From: Gemmatimonadota bacterium | GTDB lineage: Bacteria; Gemmatimonadota; Gemmatimonadetes; Gemmatimonadales; Gemmatimonadaceae | Reading direction: 5' to 3' | DNA: 58,758 bases | Assembly (NCBI GenBank): GCA_016874035.1 | Contig: VGVM01000009.1 | Location: 1 to 58,758, forward strand | Part shown: positions 25,427 through 33,143 of the stretch, one piece after another | How positions within the stretch are numbered: the stretch's first letter is position 1 | Layout: every line of letters starts with the position of its first letter | Made by a program: the position numbers and the translations under genes | The notes under the pieces: generated by a model | What the model was told of the DNA's origin: nothing | What the model saw: only the letters and a program-made list of their open reading frames with translations | Database searches by the model: none

Positions 25427-26713
25427 ATGATCCGTCCCCGGTTGATTGCAGCCTTGGCGCTGCTCCTTACGCCCGTGGCGTCGATTCGCGCCCAGCGCGG
25501 CACGCTTGTCCCGATCTTAATTCGAAACGTCAGCGTCATAGACGGCACGGGCGCCGCACCGCGCGCCGGCATGGATGTCGTGCTCGCTGACGGCAAGATC
25601 GCTCAGGTCGTGCCAAGCGGGCGGGCGACGGGCGCGGTCCCGGATTCCGTGATTGACGGCCGCGGCGGGTTCGTGATTCCCGGCCTCTGGGACGCCCACG
25701 TGCATCTTGGAACCGGCGCTTGGGGCGACCGGGCGGCGCTCCTGCGCAACGCACTGCTCGGCGGCGTGACGAGCGTGTACGACATGGCCGGCGACACGCG
25801 CGCAACGAGCGACCTCCAGCGTGCCGTGATCACCCGCGAGATCGCTGGGCCGAGCATCTATTATGTGGCGTTGATCGCGGGGCCGGCGTTCTTCACGGAC
25901 CCGCGCGTGCTCGATGCGTCGCGCGGCTATGCGCCCGGCGCAGCGCCGTGGGCGCAGTCGGCTACGGCGGGCAGCGATTGGGTCAGGATCATTGCGACTG
26001 CACGCGGAACCGGCGCGACGGCCATCAAGCTCTACACTGACATGGATTCCACGTCGGTCACGCGTGCGACTGCTGAGGCGAAGCGGCAAGGGCCGAAGGT
26101 CGTCGCACACGCGACGACCTTTCCGGGTTTGCCCAGCGACCTGGTCGCCGCCGGTGCCGACATGCTGGCGCACTCGCCGTATCTCGTGTGGCAGGGAAGC
26201 CCGCGCACGGCGGACTTTCCGGCGCGCGGCCGCGGGAACTTCGCGGGGGTTCCGGTCGCGTCGCCGAGTGTCGAGCGGCTGCTGCAGTCAATGAAGGAGC
26301 GCGGCACGGCGCTCAACGCCACGCTCTGGGTGTTCGACCGCCAGGCCAATGACGATGTGGGTCGGGCCCGGCTGGCGTGGAGCAATGCGGTCACCAAGCG
26401 GGCGGCGGAACTCGGCGTGCGCATCGTGGCTGGTACGGACGGACTGCTCGGCGACCAGCGGGACCCGCTGCCGTCCATTCATCGGGAACTCGAGTTGCTC
26501 GTCAACGGCGCGGGGCTCAGGCCGCTTGACGCGATCGCAGCCGCGACGCGAAACGCAGCGTGGTCGGCGGGAGTTGAGTCAACGGTCGGCACGATCGCGC
26601 CGGGAATGGTGGCGGACCTGCTGCTGCTCGAGAAGGATCCAACCGTGGATATCAGGAACACCAGGTCGTTGCGCGTGGTGTTGCGCGAAGGCCGCGTCGC
26701 GAGGATGCAATAG
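25427..26713 (+). CDS. Secreted metal-dependent amidohydrolase
   Basis: The 428-residue protein belongs to the amidohydrolase superfamily (imidazolonepropionase/prolidase-like branch). It has a signal peptide (MIRPRLIAALALLLTPVASIRAQ), an N-terminal beta-sandwich, the metal-binding HVH in FVIPGLWDAHVHLG, further likely ligands in VVAHATT and MLAHSPYL, and the aspartate of VAGTDGLLG. Such exported enzymes hydrolyse cyclic amides or Xaa-Pro dipeptides. A GTG two codons earlier (25421) is an alternative start; the ATG gives the cleaner signal peptide. The next gene starts four bases after its stop, so the two are one transcription unit. Confidence 0.87.
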   Translation: MIRPRLIAALALLLTPVASIRAQRGTLVPILIRNVSVIDGTGAAPRAGMDVVLADGKIAQVVPSGRATGAVPDSVIDGRGGFVIPGLWDAHVHLGTGAWGDRAALLRNALLGGVTSVYDMAGDTRATSDLQRAVITREIAGPSIYYVALIAGPAFFTDPRVLDASRGYAPGAAPWAQSATAGSDWVRIIATARGTGATAIKLYTDMDSTSVTRATAEAKRQGPKVVAHATTFPGLPSDLVAAGADMLAHSPYLVWQGSPRTADFPARGRGNFAGVPVASPSVERLLQSMKERGTALNATLWVFDRQANDDVGRARLAWSNAVTKRAAELGVRIVAGTDGLLGDQRDPLPSIHRELELLVNGAGLRPLDAIAAATRNAAWSAGVESTVGTIAPGMVADLLLLEKDPTVDIRNTRSLRVVLREGRVARMQ

Positions 26714-26716
26714 CAC

Positions 26717-27232
26717 ATGAAACGATTCGCCTTGGCTTCCGTGACCCTGGTGCTGCCTGTGCTTGCCGCAGCGCAGGGCGCCGCACCGCCGACCTACGCG
26801 CCGCCGGAAGCCGATCGGCGCGCGATCCAGGCCGTGGTGGATTCGGCACTTCAGTTCATCACCGATGGAAACGCGATCGGTCTCACCGACCTCATGGTTC
26901 CTGAAGCGCAAGTCTATTCAATTCGCACGCGTGAAGGTCGTCTTGCGTATGCCATGCGCACGCGCGCGGCCGATCGAGAGCGAACCGGCGGCGCACCCGT
27001 TGTTGAACGCGGGTTCGACACACGCATCATGCTCGCCGGCGGCATGGCGATGGCGTGGGTGCCGTACGACATCTACGTGAACAACGCCTGGTCGCACTGC
27101 GGCGTGGATGTGTTCGTGATGCTGCGCGTCGGCAGCGGATGGCGGATCGCGAACCTCACGTACAGCGTGGAGCAACCGCCGGCGTGCCGGCCACATCCGG
27201 ACGGGCCGCCCAAGGGGATGAAGGGGCCGTAG
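26717..27232 (+). CDS. Secreted NTF2-like (SnoaL/DUF4440-type) protein
   Basis: The 171-residue protein has a signal peptide (MKRFALASVTLVLPVLAAAQ). Its ADRRAIQAVVDSALQFITDGNAIGLTDLMVPEAQVYSIRTREG segment is typical of the cone-shaped NTF2-like fold, with late strands AWVPYDIYVNNAWSHCGVDVFVMLRVGSGWRIANLTYSV. Such domains bind small hydrophobic ligands or act as small enzymes. It is co-transcribed with the amidohydrolase (gap of three bases). Two cysteines are present (in NAWSHCG and QPPACR); whether they form a disulfide is unknown. No catalytic assignment is possible. Confidence 0.75.
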   Translation: MKRFALASVTLVLPVLAAAQGAAPPTYAPPEADRRAIQAVVDSALQFITDGNAIGLTDLMVPEAQVYSIRTREGRLAYAMRTRAADRERTGGAPVVERGFDTRIMLAGGMAMAWVPYDIYVNNAWSHCGVDVFVMLRVGSGWRIANLTYSVEQPPACRPHPDGPPKGMKGP

Positions 27233-27366
27233 GGCCCGCCGCGGAATCGGTAAGTCTCGCGGAATTCGGGTAACGCATTTCCGCCTCCAACTGGCGATCA
27301 TGCTCAGCGGAGGTAGCGAGAAGCGTTCTTTCAGGTTGTCGCCCAGCCCGTCGTGTACGTGCGCGT

Positions 27367-27450
27367 ACCCGAATGGCGGAACTGGTAGACGCATACGCCT
27401 GACAGACGTGTGCCCGAAAGGGCGTGCGGGTTCGAATCCCGCTTCGGGTA
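27367..27450 (+). tRNA. Leucine-type (class II) tRNA with anticodon GAC
   Basis: The 84-base sequence folds into a complete cloverleaf. The acceptor is ACCCGAA with TTCGGGT, and the discriminator is A at 27450. The D-arm GCGGAACTGGTAGACGC is typical of bacterial tRNA-Leu. There is a long variable arm (GCCC, GAAA loop, GGGC) and a T-arm GCGGG with TTCGAAT and CCCGC. The anticodon loop reads CTGACAG, so the anticodon is GAC, which is a valine anticodon; one base change from GAG (leucine) would explain it. The base pair under the loop is C-A instead of a Watson-Crick pair, and the first acceptor pair is A-U rather than the usual G-C. CCA is not encoded. The class II body and D-arm say leucine; the anticodon says valine. 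Confidence 0.88.
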
Positions 27451-27501
27451 CGGCCTCCGGCTACCACCTTGACTGCTATGGTTCGTTCAGTACTATCAAG
27501 C

Positions 27502-27541
27502 CACGTCTGTCAAGCGTGTGCCTTCGGCCTCATCGCCGAAG
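27502..27541 (+). other. Inverted copy of the tRNA anticodon segment plus a small hairpin
   Basis: CACGTCTGTCA at 27502-27512 is the exact reverse complement of TGACAGACGTG at 27400-27410 in the anticodon arm of the upstream tRNA. It is followed by a hairpin with a seven-base stem, CTTCGGC at 27522-27528 pairing with GCCGAAG at 27535-27541. Both lie between the tRNA and the terminator and would be part of its primary transcript. An 11-base match may be chance. Confidence 0.45.
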
Positions 27542-27547
27542 CACGAA

Positions 27548-27583
27548 CCCCCGCCAAGCACATGCTTGGCGGGGGTTTCGCTT
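27548..27583 (+). terminator. Strong Rho-independent terminator after the tRNA (probably bidirectional)
   Basis: CCCCCGCCAAGCA at 27548-27560 pairs perfectly with TGCTTGGCGGGGG at 27563-27575, followed by TTTCGCTTT on the plus strand. It ends the tRNA transcript. The pntB gene converges on it from the other side, and on the minus strand the stem is followed by a weaker TTCGTGCTT, so it may stop both. Confidence 0.85.
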
Positions 27584-27607
27584 TCGCGCTCACGACGATC
27601 TGCTGGC

Positions 27608-29095
27608 CTAGTGCCCCTCGTCCAGCGCCTTGATCTCCTTCACCAGGTTGCCGAGCACACCCTTCGCGTCGCCGTAGATCATCAGGGTGTTGTCCTTGGT
27701 GAACAGCGGGTTCTCGACGCCGGAGAATCCGGTGCCCTTGCCGCGCTTCACCACGAACACGGTCTTGGCGGTCCACGGCCGGAAGATCGGCATGCCGAAA
27801 AGTGGCGATGACTTGTCCTCCTCGGCGTCCGGATTCACGATGTCGTTGGCGCCGATGATCACGGCGACGTCCGCCGTCTGGAGCACGCGGTTCGCGTCGT
27901 CCACATCCGTGAGCAGCGCGCCGTAGTCAATGCCCGCCTCGGAGAGGATCACGTTCAGGTGCCCGGGCATCCGCCCGGCAACCGGGTGAATCGCGTACGT
28001 GACCTGGCCGCCCTTCTTCTGGATGAGCTCATGCAGCTCGCGGCAGGTATGCTGCGCCTGCGCGACCGCCATGCCGTAGCCGGGCACGATCACCACGCTG
28101 CCGGCGTAGGCCAGCTGCGTCGCCGCGTCCTCCGACGTGATGGTCTTGGGTTCCTTCACCGGGCCGCCCGCCTTCGCGGCTGCGCTTGGCGCCGATCCGA
28201 ACGCGCCGAAGATGATGTTCGCGAAGCTGCGGTTCATCGCCTTCGACATGATGATCGACAGGATGAAACCGCCTGCGCCCTCGAGCGCGCCCGCGATGAT
28301 CAGCACGTTGTTGCCGATCGCGAATCCGGTCGCACTCGCCGCGAGACCGGCATACGAGTTCAGCAGCGAGATCACCACGGGCATGTCGCCGCCGCCGATC
28401 GGCAGCACCATGCTCACGCCGAGGAACAGGCCGAGCCCGAGCACCGTGTAGAACGCCCAGGCCTGCGTGGGGTCGTAGGTCAGGACGCCAAGTGAGAGCA
28501 GCGCCACCGCGATCAGCGTGATGTTGAACGCGTTCTGCCCCGGGAACGTGATGGGCCGACCGGTGATCAACTCCTGCAGCTTGCCGAACGCCATGAAGCT
28601 GCCGGTCACCGTCAGCGCACCGAACAACACCTCGAAGCCGACGGCGAAGGCAATGCCGTGGTTCATGCCCGGCATCACGCCATTGACCATCTCGAACGCA
28701 TGGCGGTACTCGACGACGCCGACCAGCGTCGCGGCGATCGCGCCAAATGCATGCGAGAACGCCACGAACTGCGGCATGCTCGTCATGGCGACCTTCATCG
28801 CCATCGGGTAGCCGATGAGCGCCCCGAGGATCAGGCCGGCGATGATCCACGTGTACGTGATGATGCCGGAGTGGAGCAGCGTGCCGATGACGGCGAACAG
28901 CATGCCGAAAGCGGCCTGCTGCATGCCGAGCCGCGCTTGCGTCGGCTTGGTCAGCGACCGGAGGCCGAGGATGAACAGGATCGACGCCGCGAGGTACGCA
29001 CCCTGCACGATCCAGTCGCGCGTGGTGAGCGGCCCGCCCAGTGTCTCCGCGGCGGGCACCGGGATCGCGGCGAACAGCGAAGCGAGTACGCTCAC
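27608..29095 (-). CDS. pntB: NAD(P) transhydrogenase, beta subunit
   Basis: The 495-residue PntB is the membrane and NADP(H)-binding subunit of the proton-translocating transhydrogenase, which uses the proton gradient to reduce NADP+ with NADH. About nine membrane segments fill residues 25-280. The C-terminal domain III carries the NADP-binding signature VVIVPGYGMAVAQAQH (a Rossmann loop) and ends KRGKGTGFSGVENPLFTKDNTLMIYGDAK. Length is close to that of known PntB. The start is a GTG overlapping the upstream stop in a GTGA, so it is translationally coupled to pntAB. A terminator hairpin lies downstream. Confidence 0.96.
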   Translation of the reverse strand: MSVLASLFAAIPVPAAETLGGPLTTRDWIVQGAYLAASILFILGLRSLTKPTQARLGMQQAAFGMLFAVIGTLLHSGIITYTWIIAGLILGALIGYPMAMKVAMTSMPQFVAFSHAFGAIAATLVGVVEYRHAFEMVNGVMPGMNHGIAFAVGFEVLFGALTVTGSFMAFGKLQELITGRPITFPGQNAFNITLIAVALLSLGVLTYDPTQAWAFYTVLGLGLFLGVSMVLPIGGGDMPVVISLLNSYAGLAASATGFAIGNNVLIIAGALEGAGGFILSIIMSKAMNRSFANIIFGAFGSAPSAAAKAGGPVKEPKTITSEDAATQLAYAGSVVIVPGYGMAVAQAQHTCRELHELIQKKGGQVTYAIHPVAGRMPGHLNVILSEAGIDYGALLTDVDDANRVLQTADVAVIIGANDIVNPDAEEDKSSPLFGMPIFRPWTAKTVFVVKRGKGTGFSGVENPLFTKDNTLMIYGDAKGVLGNLVKEIKALDEGH

Positions 29096-29418
29096 TTGGC
29101 GGCCTCCGCCTTCTTGTCGGCCTGCTCCTTCGCGTTACCGGCCTTCTCACCCTTGAACATGGCGAGCATGCGATCGGTGATCAAAAACCCGGCCACGACG
29201 TTCGTGGCGGCGCAGACCACCGCGATGAAGCCAAGGATCGTCGCGAGCTTGCCGTACTGCCCGCCGGCCGCCACGATGGCGCCCACAAGCGAGATCCCAG
29301 AGATCGCATTCGTCGCCGACATCAGCGGCGTGTGCAGGAGCGGCGGCACGCGCTGGATCACGATGAACCCGACGAAGCCGGCGAGGATGAAGACGTAGAG
29401 TTGGAAGATCTGGAGCAT
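29092..29418 (-). CDS. pntAB: NAD(P) transhydrogenase, alpha subunit membrane part
   Basis: This 108-residue protein is the separate membrane piece of the alpha subunit found in three-gene transhydrogenases. Helices lie at residues about 4-22, 36-51 and 56-80, with the conserved VPPLLHTPLMSATNAISGISLVGAI segment that packs against PntB to form the proton path, then a charged Lys/Glu/Ala-rich tail. It overlaps pntB by four bases. Upstream, towards pntAA, lies a short tandem 7-base repeat and no clear ribosome-binding site. Confidence 0.95.
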   Translation of the reverse strand: MLQIFQLYVFILAGFVGFIVIQRVPPLLHTPLMSATNAISGISLVGAIVAAGGQYGKLATILGFIAVVCAATNVVAGFLITDRMLAMFKGEKAGNAKEQADKKAEAAK

Positions 29419-29430
29419 GACGGGAGAGTA

Positions 29431-29461
29431 GGTAGTAGGTACTAGGTAGTGGGTAGTAGGT
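29431..29461. repeat. Tandem 7-base repeat between pntAA and pntAB
   Basis: GGTAGTA, GGTACTA, GGTAGTG and GGTAGTA follow each other, with a partial fifth unit. The tract occupies most of the 47-base gap between the two transhydrogenase genes, just before the pntAB start on the minus strand. Confidence 0.8.
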
Positions 29462-29465
29462 GACC

Positions 29466-30554
29466 CTACGCTTTCACCATCATCGGCCCAGTGATCTCGT
29501 CGGACTCCTCGAGCACGAGGTTGCCGTCCTTGATCACGTGATTCAAGAACGTCAGCACGTTGCGCGAGTACATCTGCGAGGCGTGAAAGCCGGCTGTGCT
29601 CGGCAAGTTGACCGGGCCGATGATCGACACACCGTGCACGACAACCGTTTCGCCGGCCTTCGTCCCTTCGGCGTTGCCACCAGTCTCGGCGGCGAGGTCC
29701 ACGATGACGGACCCCTGTTTCATGCCGCGGATCGCGGCGTCGGTGATGAGAACCGGGGCCTTCTTCCCGGGGATGGCCGCTGTCGTGATGACCAGGTCCA
29801 TGTCTTTCACGTGGGCGGTGATCGCGCCCTGCGTATCCAGCTGCTGCTTTGCCGTCTGCGCCTTGGCGTAGCCGCCGTCGCCGACGGCCGATACCGCGGC
29901 CAGGTCCAGCTTCATCAGCGTTGCGCCCAGCGACAGGATCTGCTCGGCGGCCGCGGGCCGCACGTCAAAGCCGGACACGAGCGCACCGAGGCGCCGTGCG
30001 GTGGCGATCGCCTGCAGGCCGGCCACACCCGCGCCGATCACGAAGACCTTGGCAGGGGCGAGCGTCCCGGCCGCAGTCGAGAGCATCGGAAGCAGCTTTG
30101 GCAGCGCGCCTGCGCCGAGCAACACCGCCTTGTAGCCGCTCACGGTCGCCTGCGACGACAGGACGTCCATGGACTGCGCGCGTGTTATCCGGGGCACCCG
30201 CTCGAGGGCAAGCAGGCGGACCTGACGGGCATTCAGGGCAGCCAGGGCGTCGGGCTGGCCGGTGGGCGCCCAATACGAAACGAGCGCCGATCCGGAGGGC
30301 AGGGCGCTCGCCTGGGCGGCGGTGACCGGTTGGACTTTGCAGGTGGCGGCCGCACCTGCAACCGTGGCTGCAAAGTCAGGCGCGATCGTCGCGCCCGCCT
30401 TTACGTACTGGTCGTCGGTAAACCCGGAGGCAAGCCCGGCGTCCCGCTCGACTGCGACTGTATGGCCACCCTTCACCAGCTTGGCAACGCTCTCGGGGAC
30501 CAGTCCGACGCGGGTTTCGCGCGGTGTTGTTTCCTTGGGTACGGAGATGTGCAT
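29466..30554 (-). CDS. pntAA: NAD(P) transhydrogenase, alpha subunit NAD-binding part
   Basis: The 362-residue soluble subunit binds NAD(H) and is related to alanine dehydrogenase. Visible are the N-terminal MHISVPKETTPRETRVGLVPESVAKL, the Rossmann motif KVFVIGAGVAGLQAIATARRLGALVSGFDVRP, and the mobile-loop region VITTAAIPGKKAPVLIT. With pntAB and pntB it forms the complete enzyme, a main source of NADPH for biosynthesis. It is the first gene of the minus-strand operon. A TATTTT hexamer six bases before the ATG and no Shine-Dalgarno sequence suggest a leaderless transcript. Confidence 0.95.
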   Translation of the reverse strand: MHISVPKETTPRETRVGLVPESVAKLVKGGHTVAVERDAGLASGFTDDQYVKAGATIAPDFAATVAGAAATCKVQPVTAAQASALPSGSALVSYWAPTGQPDALAALNARQVRLLALERVPRITRAQSMDVLSSQATVSGYKAVLLGAGALPKLLPMLSTAAGTLAPAKVFVIGAGVAGLQAIATARRLGALVSGFDVRPAAAEQILSLGATLMKLDLAAVSAVGDGGYAKAQTAKQQLDTQGAITAHVKDMDLVITTAAIPGKKAPVLITDAAIRGMKQGSVIVDLAAETGGNAEGTKAGETVVVHGVSIIGPVNLPSTAGFHASQMYSRNVLTFLNHVIKDGNLVLEESDEITGPMMVKA

Positions 30555-30560
30555 CGCGGA

Positions 30561-30566
30561 AAAATA
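30561..30566 (-). promoter_or_regulatory. Candidate -10 box of the pnt operon (leaderless arrangement)
   Basis: Read on the minus strand, TATTTT ends six bases before the ATG of pntAA at 30554. A TSS at the usual distance would fall on the start codon itself. Confidence 0.5.
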
Positions 30567-31341
30567 CGCCGCGGTAATGACTCGCGGCGCGATCGGCGGT
30601 CTCGCCGTCCCAGCCGGTTCTCAGCGGCGCCTCAGCCTCGCTTGAGCGGTGCGTCAGCCGGCGATCCAGTGGTTGCGCACGGGAACCGTCGAGCCGGGGC
30701 AGGCGAATGTCAGCGGAGAACCCCGGCGTGTCAGATTGACCGGGGGTGCTTCGTGCTCGTGTTGGATGGACGCCCAGGTTCTGGCAGGTCACGCACGAAC
30801 AACTGTGCGCCGGAGCCCGGAAACTTGGCTCAGTCCGGAGCGCTGGTGCGGCGAGCTCGCGTTGGCCGGAACGGGCCGGACGATGGCTCAGGAAAGCTGG
30901 GTTGTGCCGTCATTTCTCCGCAGAAACCGCAAAATTTCTTACTCATTCTCCACCTGAGTTGTTGGTTGCATACCTATGCAACCAACAGTCACGACATGCA
31001 TCGCGTAACTCCATGCCAAATGCACACTTGTCAGACTGTGTATAAAGTGAATTGTCGTGCAGTCAAACCCTGTGAATATTCAGAATCCCGGTGAATACAG
31101 GCTTGGTGCATGCAGGCGTTGGCCTTGCATGTCACAAACGCGACTGTGAACAGCGTGGTGCTGGAAACATGACGATCTCGTTGCGCCAGGCTCAATTGGC
31201 GGCCCGTGATCGCGGCCAGTCCTGGCTAGCTGATCGCGATTGAACTGGAGGCTGCCCACCGTGATCCCACGCAGCCGATTCCGCCAAAAGCCGACCGAAT
31301 CGCAGCCCCGGGCTGCATGCCAACTCAGCGGATTTCGGCGC
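30567..31341. other. 775-base stretch without a convincing gene, partly lower in GC
   Basis: Neither strand has a frame with the strong third-position G/C bias seen in the neighbouring genes; the frames that cross it look like chance or antisense frames. The part from about 30920 to 31150 is clearly richer in A and T than the rest of the window (for example ACTGTGTATAAAGTGAATTG and GTGAATATTCAGAATCC). It holds a strong palindrome at 30960-30987 and a weaker inverted repeat (CATGCAGG and CCTTGCATG) at about 31109-31131. It may be a remnant of transferred DNA, a regulatory region or an unrecognised RNA. Confidence 0.5.
30960..30987. repeat. Near-perfect 28-base palindrome
   Basis: TGTTGGTTGCATA at 30960-30972 is followed by CC and then by its exact reverse complement TATGCAACCAACA at 30975-30987. 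The 13-base arms with a two-base centre suit a dimeric protein-binding site. There is no T-run after it, so it does not look like an intrinsic terminator. Confidence 0.85.
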
Positions 31342-32379
31342 CTAGACGGACGCCGGCTCGAACCCCATCTGGCGCAACCTCGCGATGCGGGACGCCATGG
31401 GTGGGTGGGTCGCCAGGAGATCGCTTACCCGGCCTTCGCGGCGGCTGGACCGCCACCCCAGGGGGTCCGCAATGCACAGGTGGGCGACACCGTGCTTGAT
31501 GGACTTTGTCGGGGCGGCGGCTTGCTCGATCTTTTCGAGGGCTGAGGCCAGGGCCAGGGGGTTCCGGGTGAACTGGGCGCTCATGGCGTCCGCCAGATAC
31601 TCGCGTTTCCGGCTGATGGACATGGCCAACAGGCGAGTGACCAGCGGAGCCAGCAGCCAGCTCAGGATCCAGACCACGATGAGAACGACAATCAGTGGCC
31701 CGAGGTCGTTCTTCTTCCGGCCGCCGCCACCACCCCCGCCGCTAAACCCGCCGCCGTGGCGCCTGCTATGGGACCCGTGCCACAGCATGCGCCCAATGCC
31801 GTCCGCAATCAGGGCGATGGCGCCTCCGAGCCCGGCCACGAGCGTCATCAGCTGTACGTCGAGGTTCTTGATGTGCCCCATCTCGTGGCCCACGACGGCC
31901 TGCAGCTCGTCCCGGTTGAGCGTGGTCATGAGGCCGCGGGTCACCGCGACGTGCGACGCGTCGAGCTTCATGCCGGTCGCGAATGCATTCGGGTCGTCAT
32001 CGTCAATCACCCAGACCGTCGGGCGCGGAATTCCAGCGGCGATCGCCATTTCGTCCACGACGTTCGAGATGGTTCGCTCGTCCTGCGTGGCCGGCTCGTC
32101 GAGACGCTGGGCGCCGGTGGACCACAGCACCTTGCTCGCACCGGAGCGACGGATGTTGACCACCAGGCCGCCGGCAATCAGCACCATGATGGCGCCGAGC
32201 ACCGGGAAACCGTGGCGATACTGCTCCGGCGGGAGCCCTTTGGTGTATTCGTAGGCGATCCAGTCGCCACCGAGGCCAAGCCAAAGGAAGAACACGACAA
32301 ACCCAGCGACCAACCAGCGCGATTTGCGCCGGTTGGCTTCCTGCTGGGCAAACAGGTTGGTGGCTTCGAAGTCGGTCAT
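31342..32379 (-). CDS. htpX: M48 family membrane zinc metalloprotease (HtpX-like)
   Basis: The 345-residue protein has N-terminal membrane helices (residues about 20-37 and 60-75) and the zinc-binding HEMGH motif near residue 164 in a QAVVGHEMGHIKNLD segment. Two further hydrophobic segments flank a glycine-rich loop (GGGFSGGGGGGG), and the third zinc ligand lies in SRKREYLADAMSAQ. HtpX-type proteases degrade damaged membrane proteins. The pairing with lemA, 29 bases upstream on the same strand, is common. The long glycine run is unusual for HtpX and resembles the glycine tails of LemA-associated TPM-domain proteins. Confidence 0.92.
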   Translation of the reverse strand: MTDFEATNLFAQQEANRRKSRWLVAGFVVFFLWLGLGGDWIAYEYTKGLPPEQYRHGFPVLGAIMVLIAGGLVVNIRRSGASKVLWSTGAQRLDEPATQDERTISNVVDEMAIAAGIPRPTVWVIDDDDPNAFATGMKLDASHVAVTRGLMTTLNRDELQAVVGHEMGHIKNLDVQLMTLVAGLGGAIALIADGIGRMLWHGSHSRRHGGGFSGGGGGGGRKKNDLGPLIVVLIVVWILSWLLAPLVTRLLAMSISRKREYLADAMSAQFTRNPLALASALEKIEQAAAPTKSIKHGVAHLCIADPLGWRSSRREGRVSDLLATHPPMASRIARLRQMGFEPASV

Positions 32380-32408
32380 CCGGCGGTCGCCAGCTGGCGC
32401 GCGCCGCG

Positions 32409-32987
32409 CTACGCCTTCTTCATCGAGAGATCCACCTTCGGCACGGCGCGCTCGGCCTCGTCGGTGATCTCCCAGAGTTCCGCGGGCACCGCGCGGGCAA
32501 AGCCGGCCACAAGCGCGGTGGGGAACTGGTGCTGTTCGGTGTTGTAGAGCGTCGCGGTGTCGTTGTACAGTTGCCGCGCGAACCCGATCTTGTTCTCGGT
32601 TGACGTGAGCTCCTCCTGGAGCTGCCCGACATTGGCGGTGGCCTTGAGGTCGGGATACGCCTCGACGACGGCCATCAGCCGGCCAAGCGCGCCGGACAGA
32701 TGGGCTTCGGCGGCCGCCATCTGGCCCACGCCCTGCAGGTTGGTGCCCGCGCCGGCGCTGATGGCTTTGTTTCGGGCTTCGATCACGTCCTGAAGCGTTC
32801 CGCGCTCGAATTGCATGGCGCCTTGTACCGCCTGGACGAGATTCGGGATCAGGTCGTGGCGGCGCTTGAGCTGGACGTCAATCTGCTTCAGCGCATTCTG
32901 GGTCTGGAACTTCAGTGCGATCAGACCGTTGTATGCGCCGATCACCCACAGCATGACGGCGAGCACGACAACAATCGGAACGATCAT
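32409..32987 (-). CDS. lemA: LemA family membrane protein
   Basis: The protein (192 residues from the ATG at 32987) starts with one membrane helix, MIVPIVVVLAVMLWVIGAYNGLIALK. The helical LemA domain follows: QIDVQLKRRHDLIPNLVQAVQGAMQFERGTLQDVIEARNKA and later ENKIGFARQLYNDTATLYNTEQHQFPT. LemA proteins have an N-out helix bundle and are often encoded next to HtpX-type or TPM-domain proteins; their exact role is open. The frame runs further up to a TTG and an ATG at 33026, but family members begin at this membrane helix. It is co-transcribed with htpX. Confidence 0.9.
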   Translation of the reverse strand: MIVPIVVVLAVMLWVIGAYNGLIALKFQTQNALKQIDVQLKRRHDLIPNLVQAVQGAMQFERGTLQDVIEARNKAISAGAGTNLQGVGQMAAAEAHLSGALGRLMAVVEAYPDLKATANVGQLQEELTSTENKIGFARQLYNDTATLYNTEQHQFPTALVAGFARAVPAELWEITDEAERAVPKVDLSMKKA

Positions 32988-33090
32988 TCCCACGAGGGAC
33001 TCCTGCGGAAAGGGTACGCCAAGCATGGCACCCCAATCGGAGTGCCGCAATCACTACGCAGGCATCGCGCGAACGTTTCGGTCACCGGCA

Positions 33091-33119
33091 AGCAAAACGG
33101 CCGGCGGGTGGCCGGCCGT
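33091..33119 (-). terminator. Rho-independent terminator of the small membrane protein gene
   Basis: ACGGCCGGC at 33097-33105 pairs with GCCGGCCGT at 33111-33119. On the minus strand the stem is followed by TTTTGCTT, so it ends the transcript of the gene that stops at 33144 and separates it from lemA-htpX. Confidence 0.8.
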
Positions 33120-33143
33120 CCAGGTAAAGCCAAGCGGTGCGCG

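Noticed and set aside
30649-31094. Small open frames in the gene-free stretch before htpX
   Set aside because: They lack the third-position G/C bias of the neighbouring genes, have no ribosome-binding site or recognisable motif, and overlap each other in several frames.
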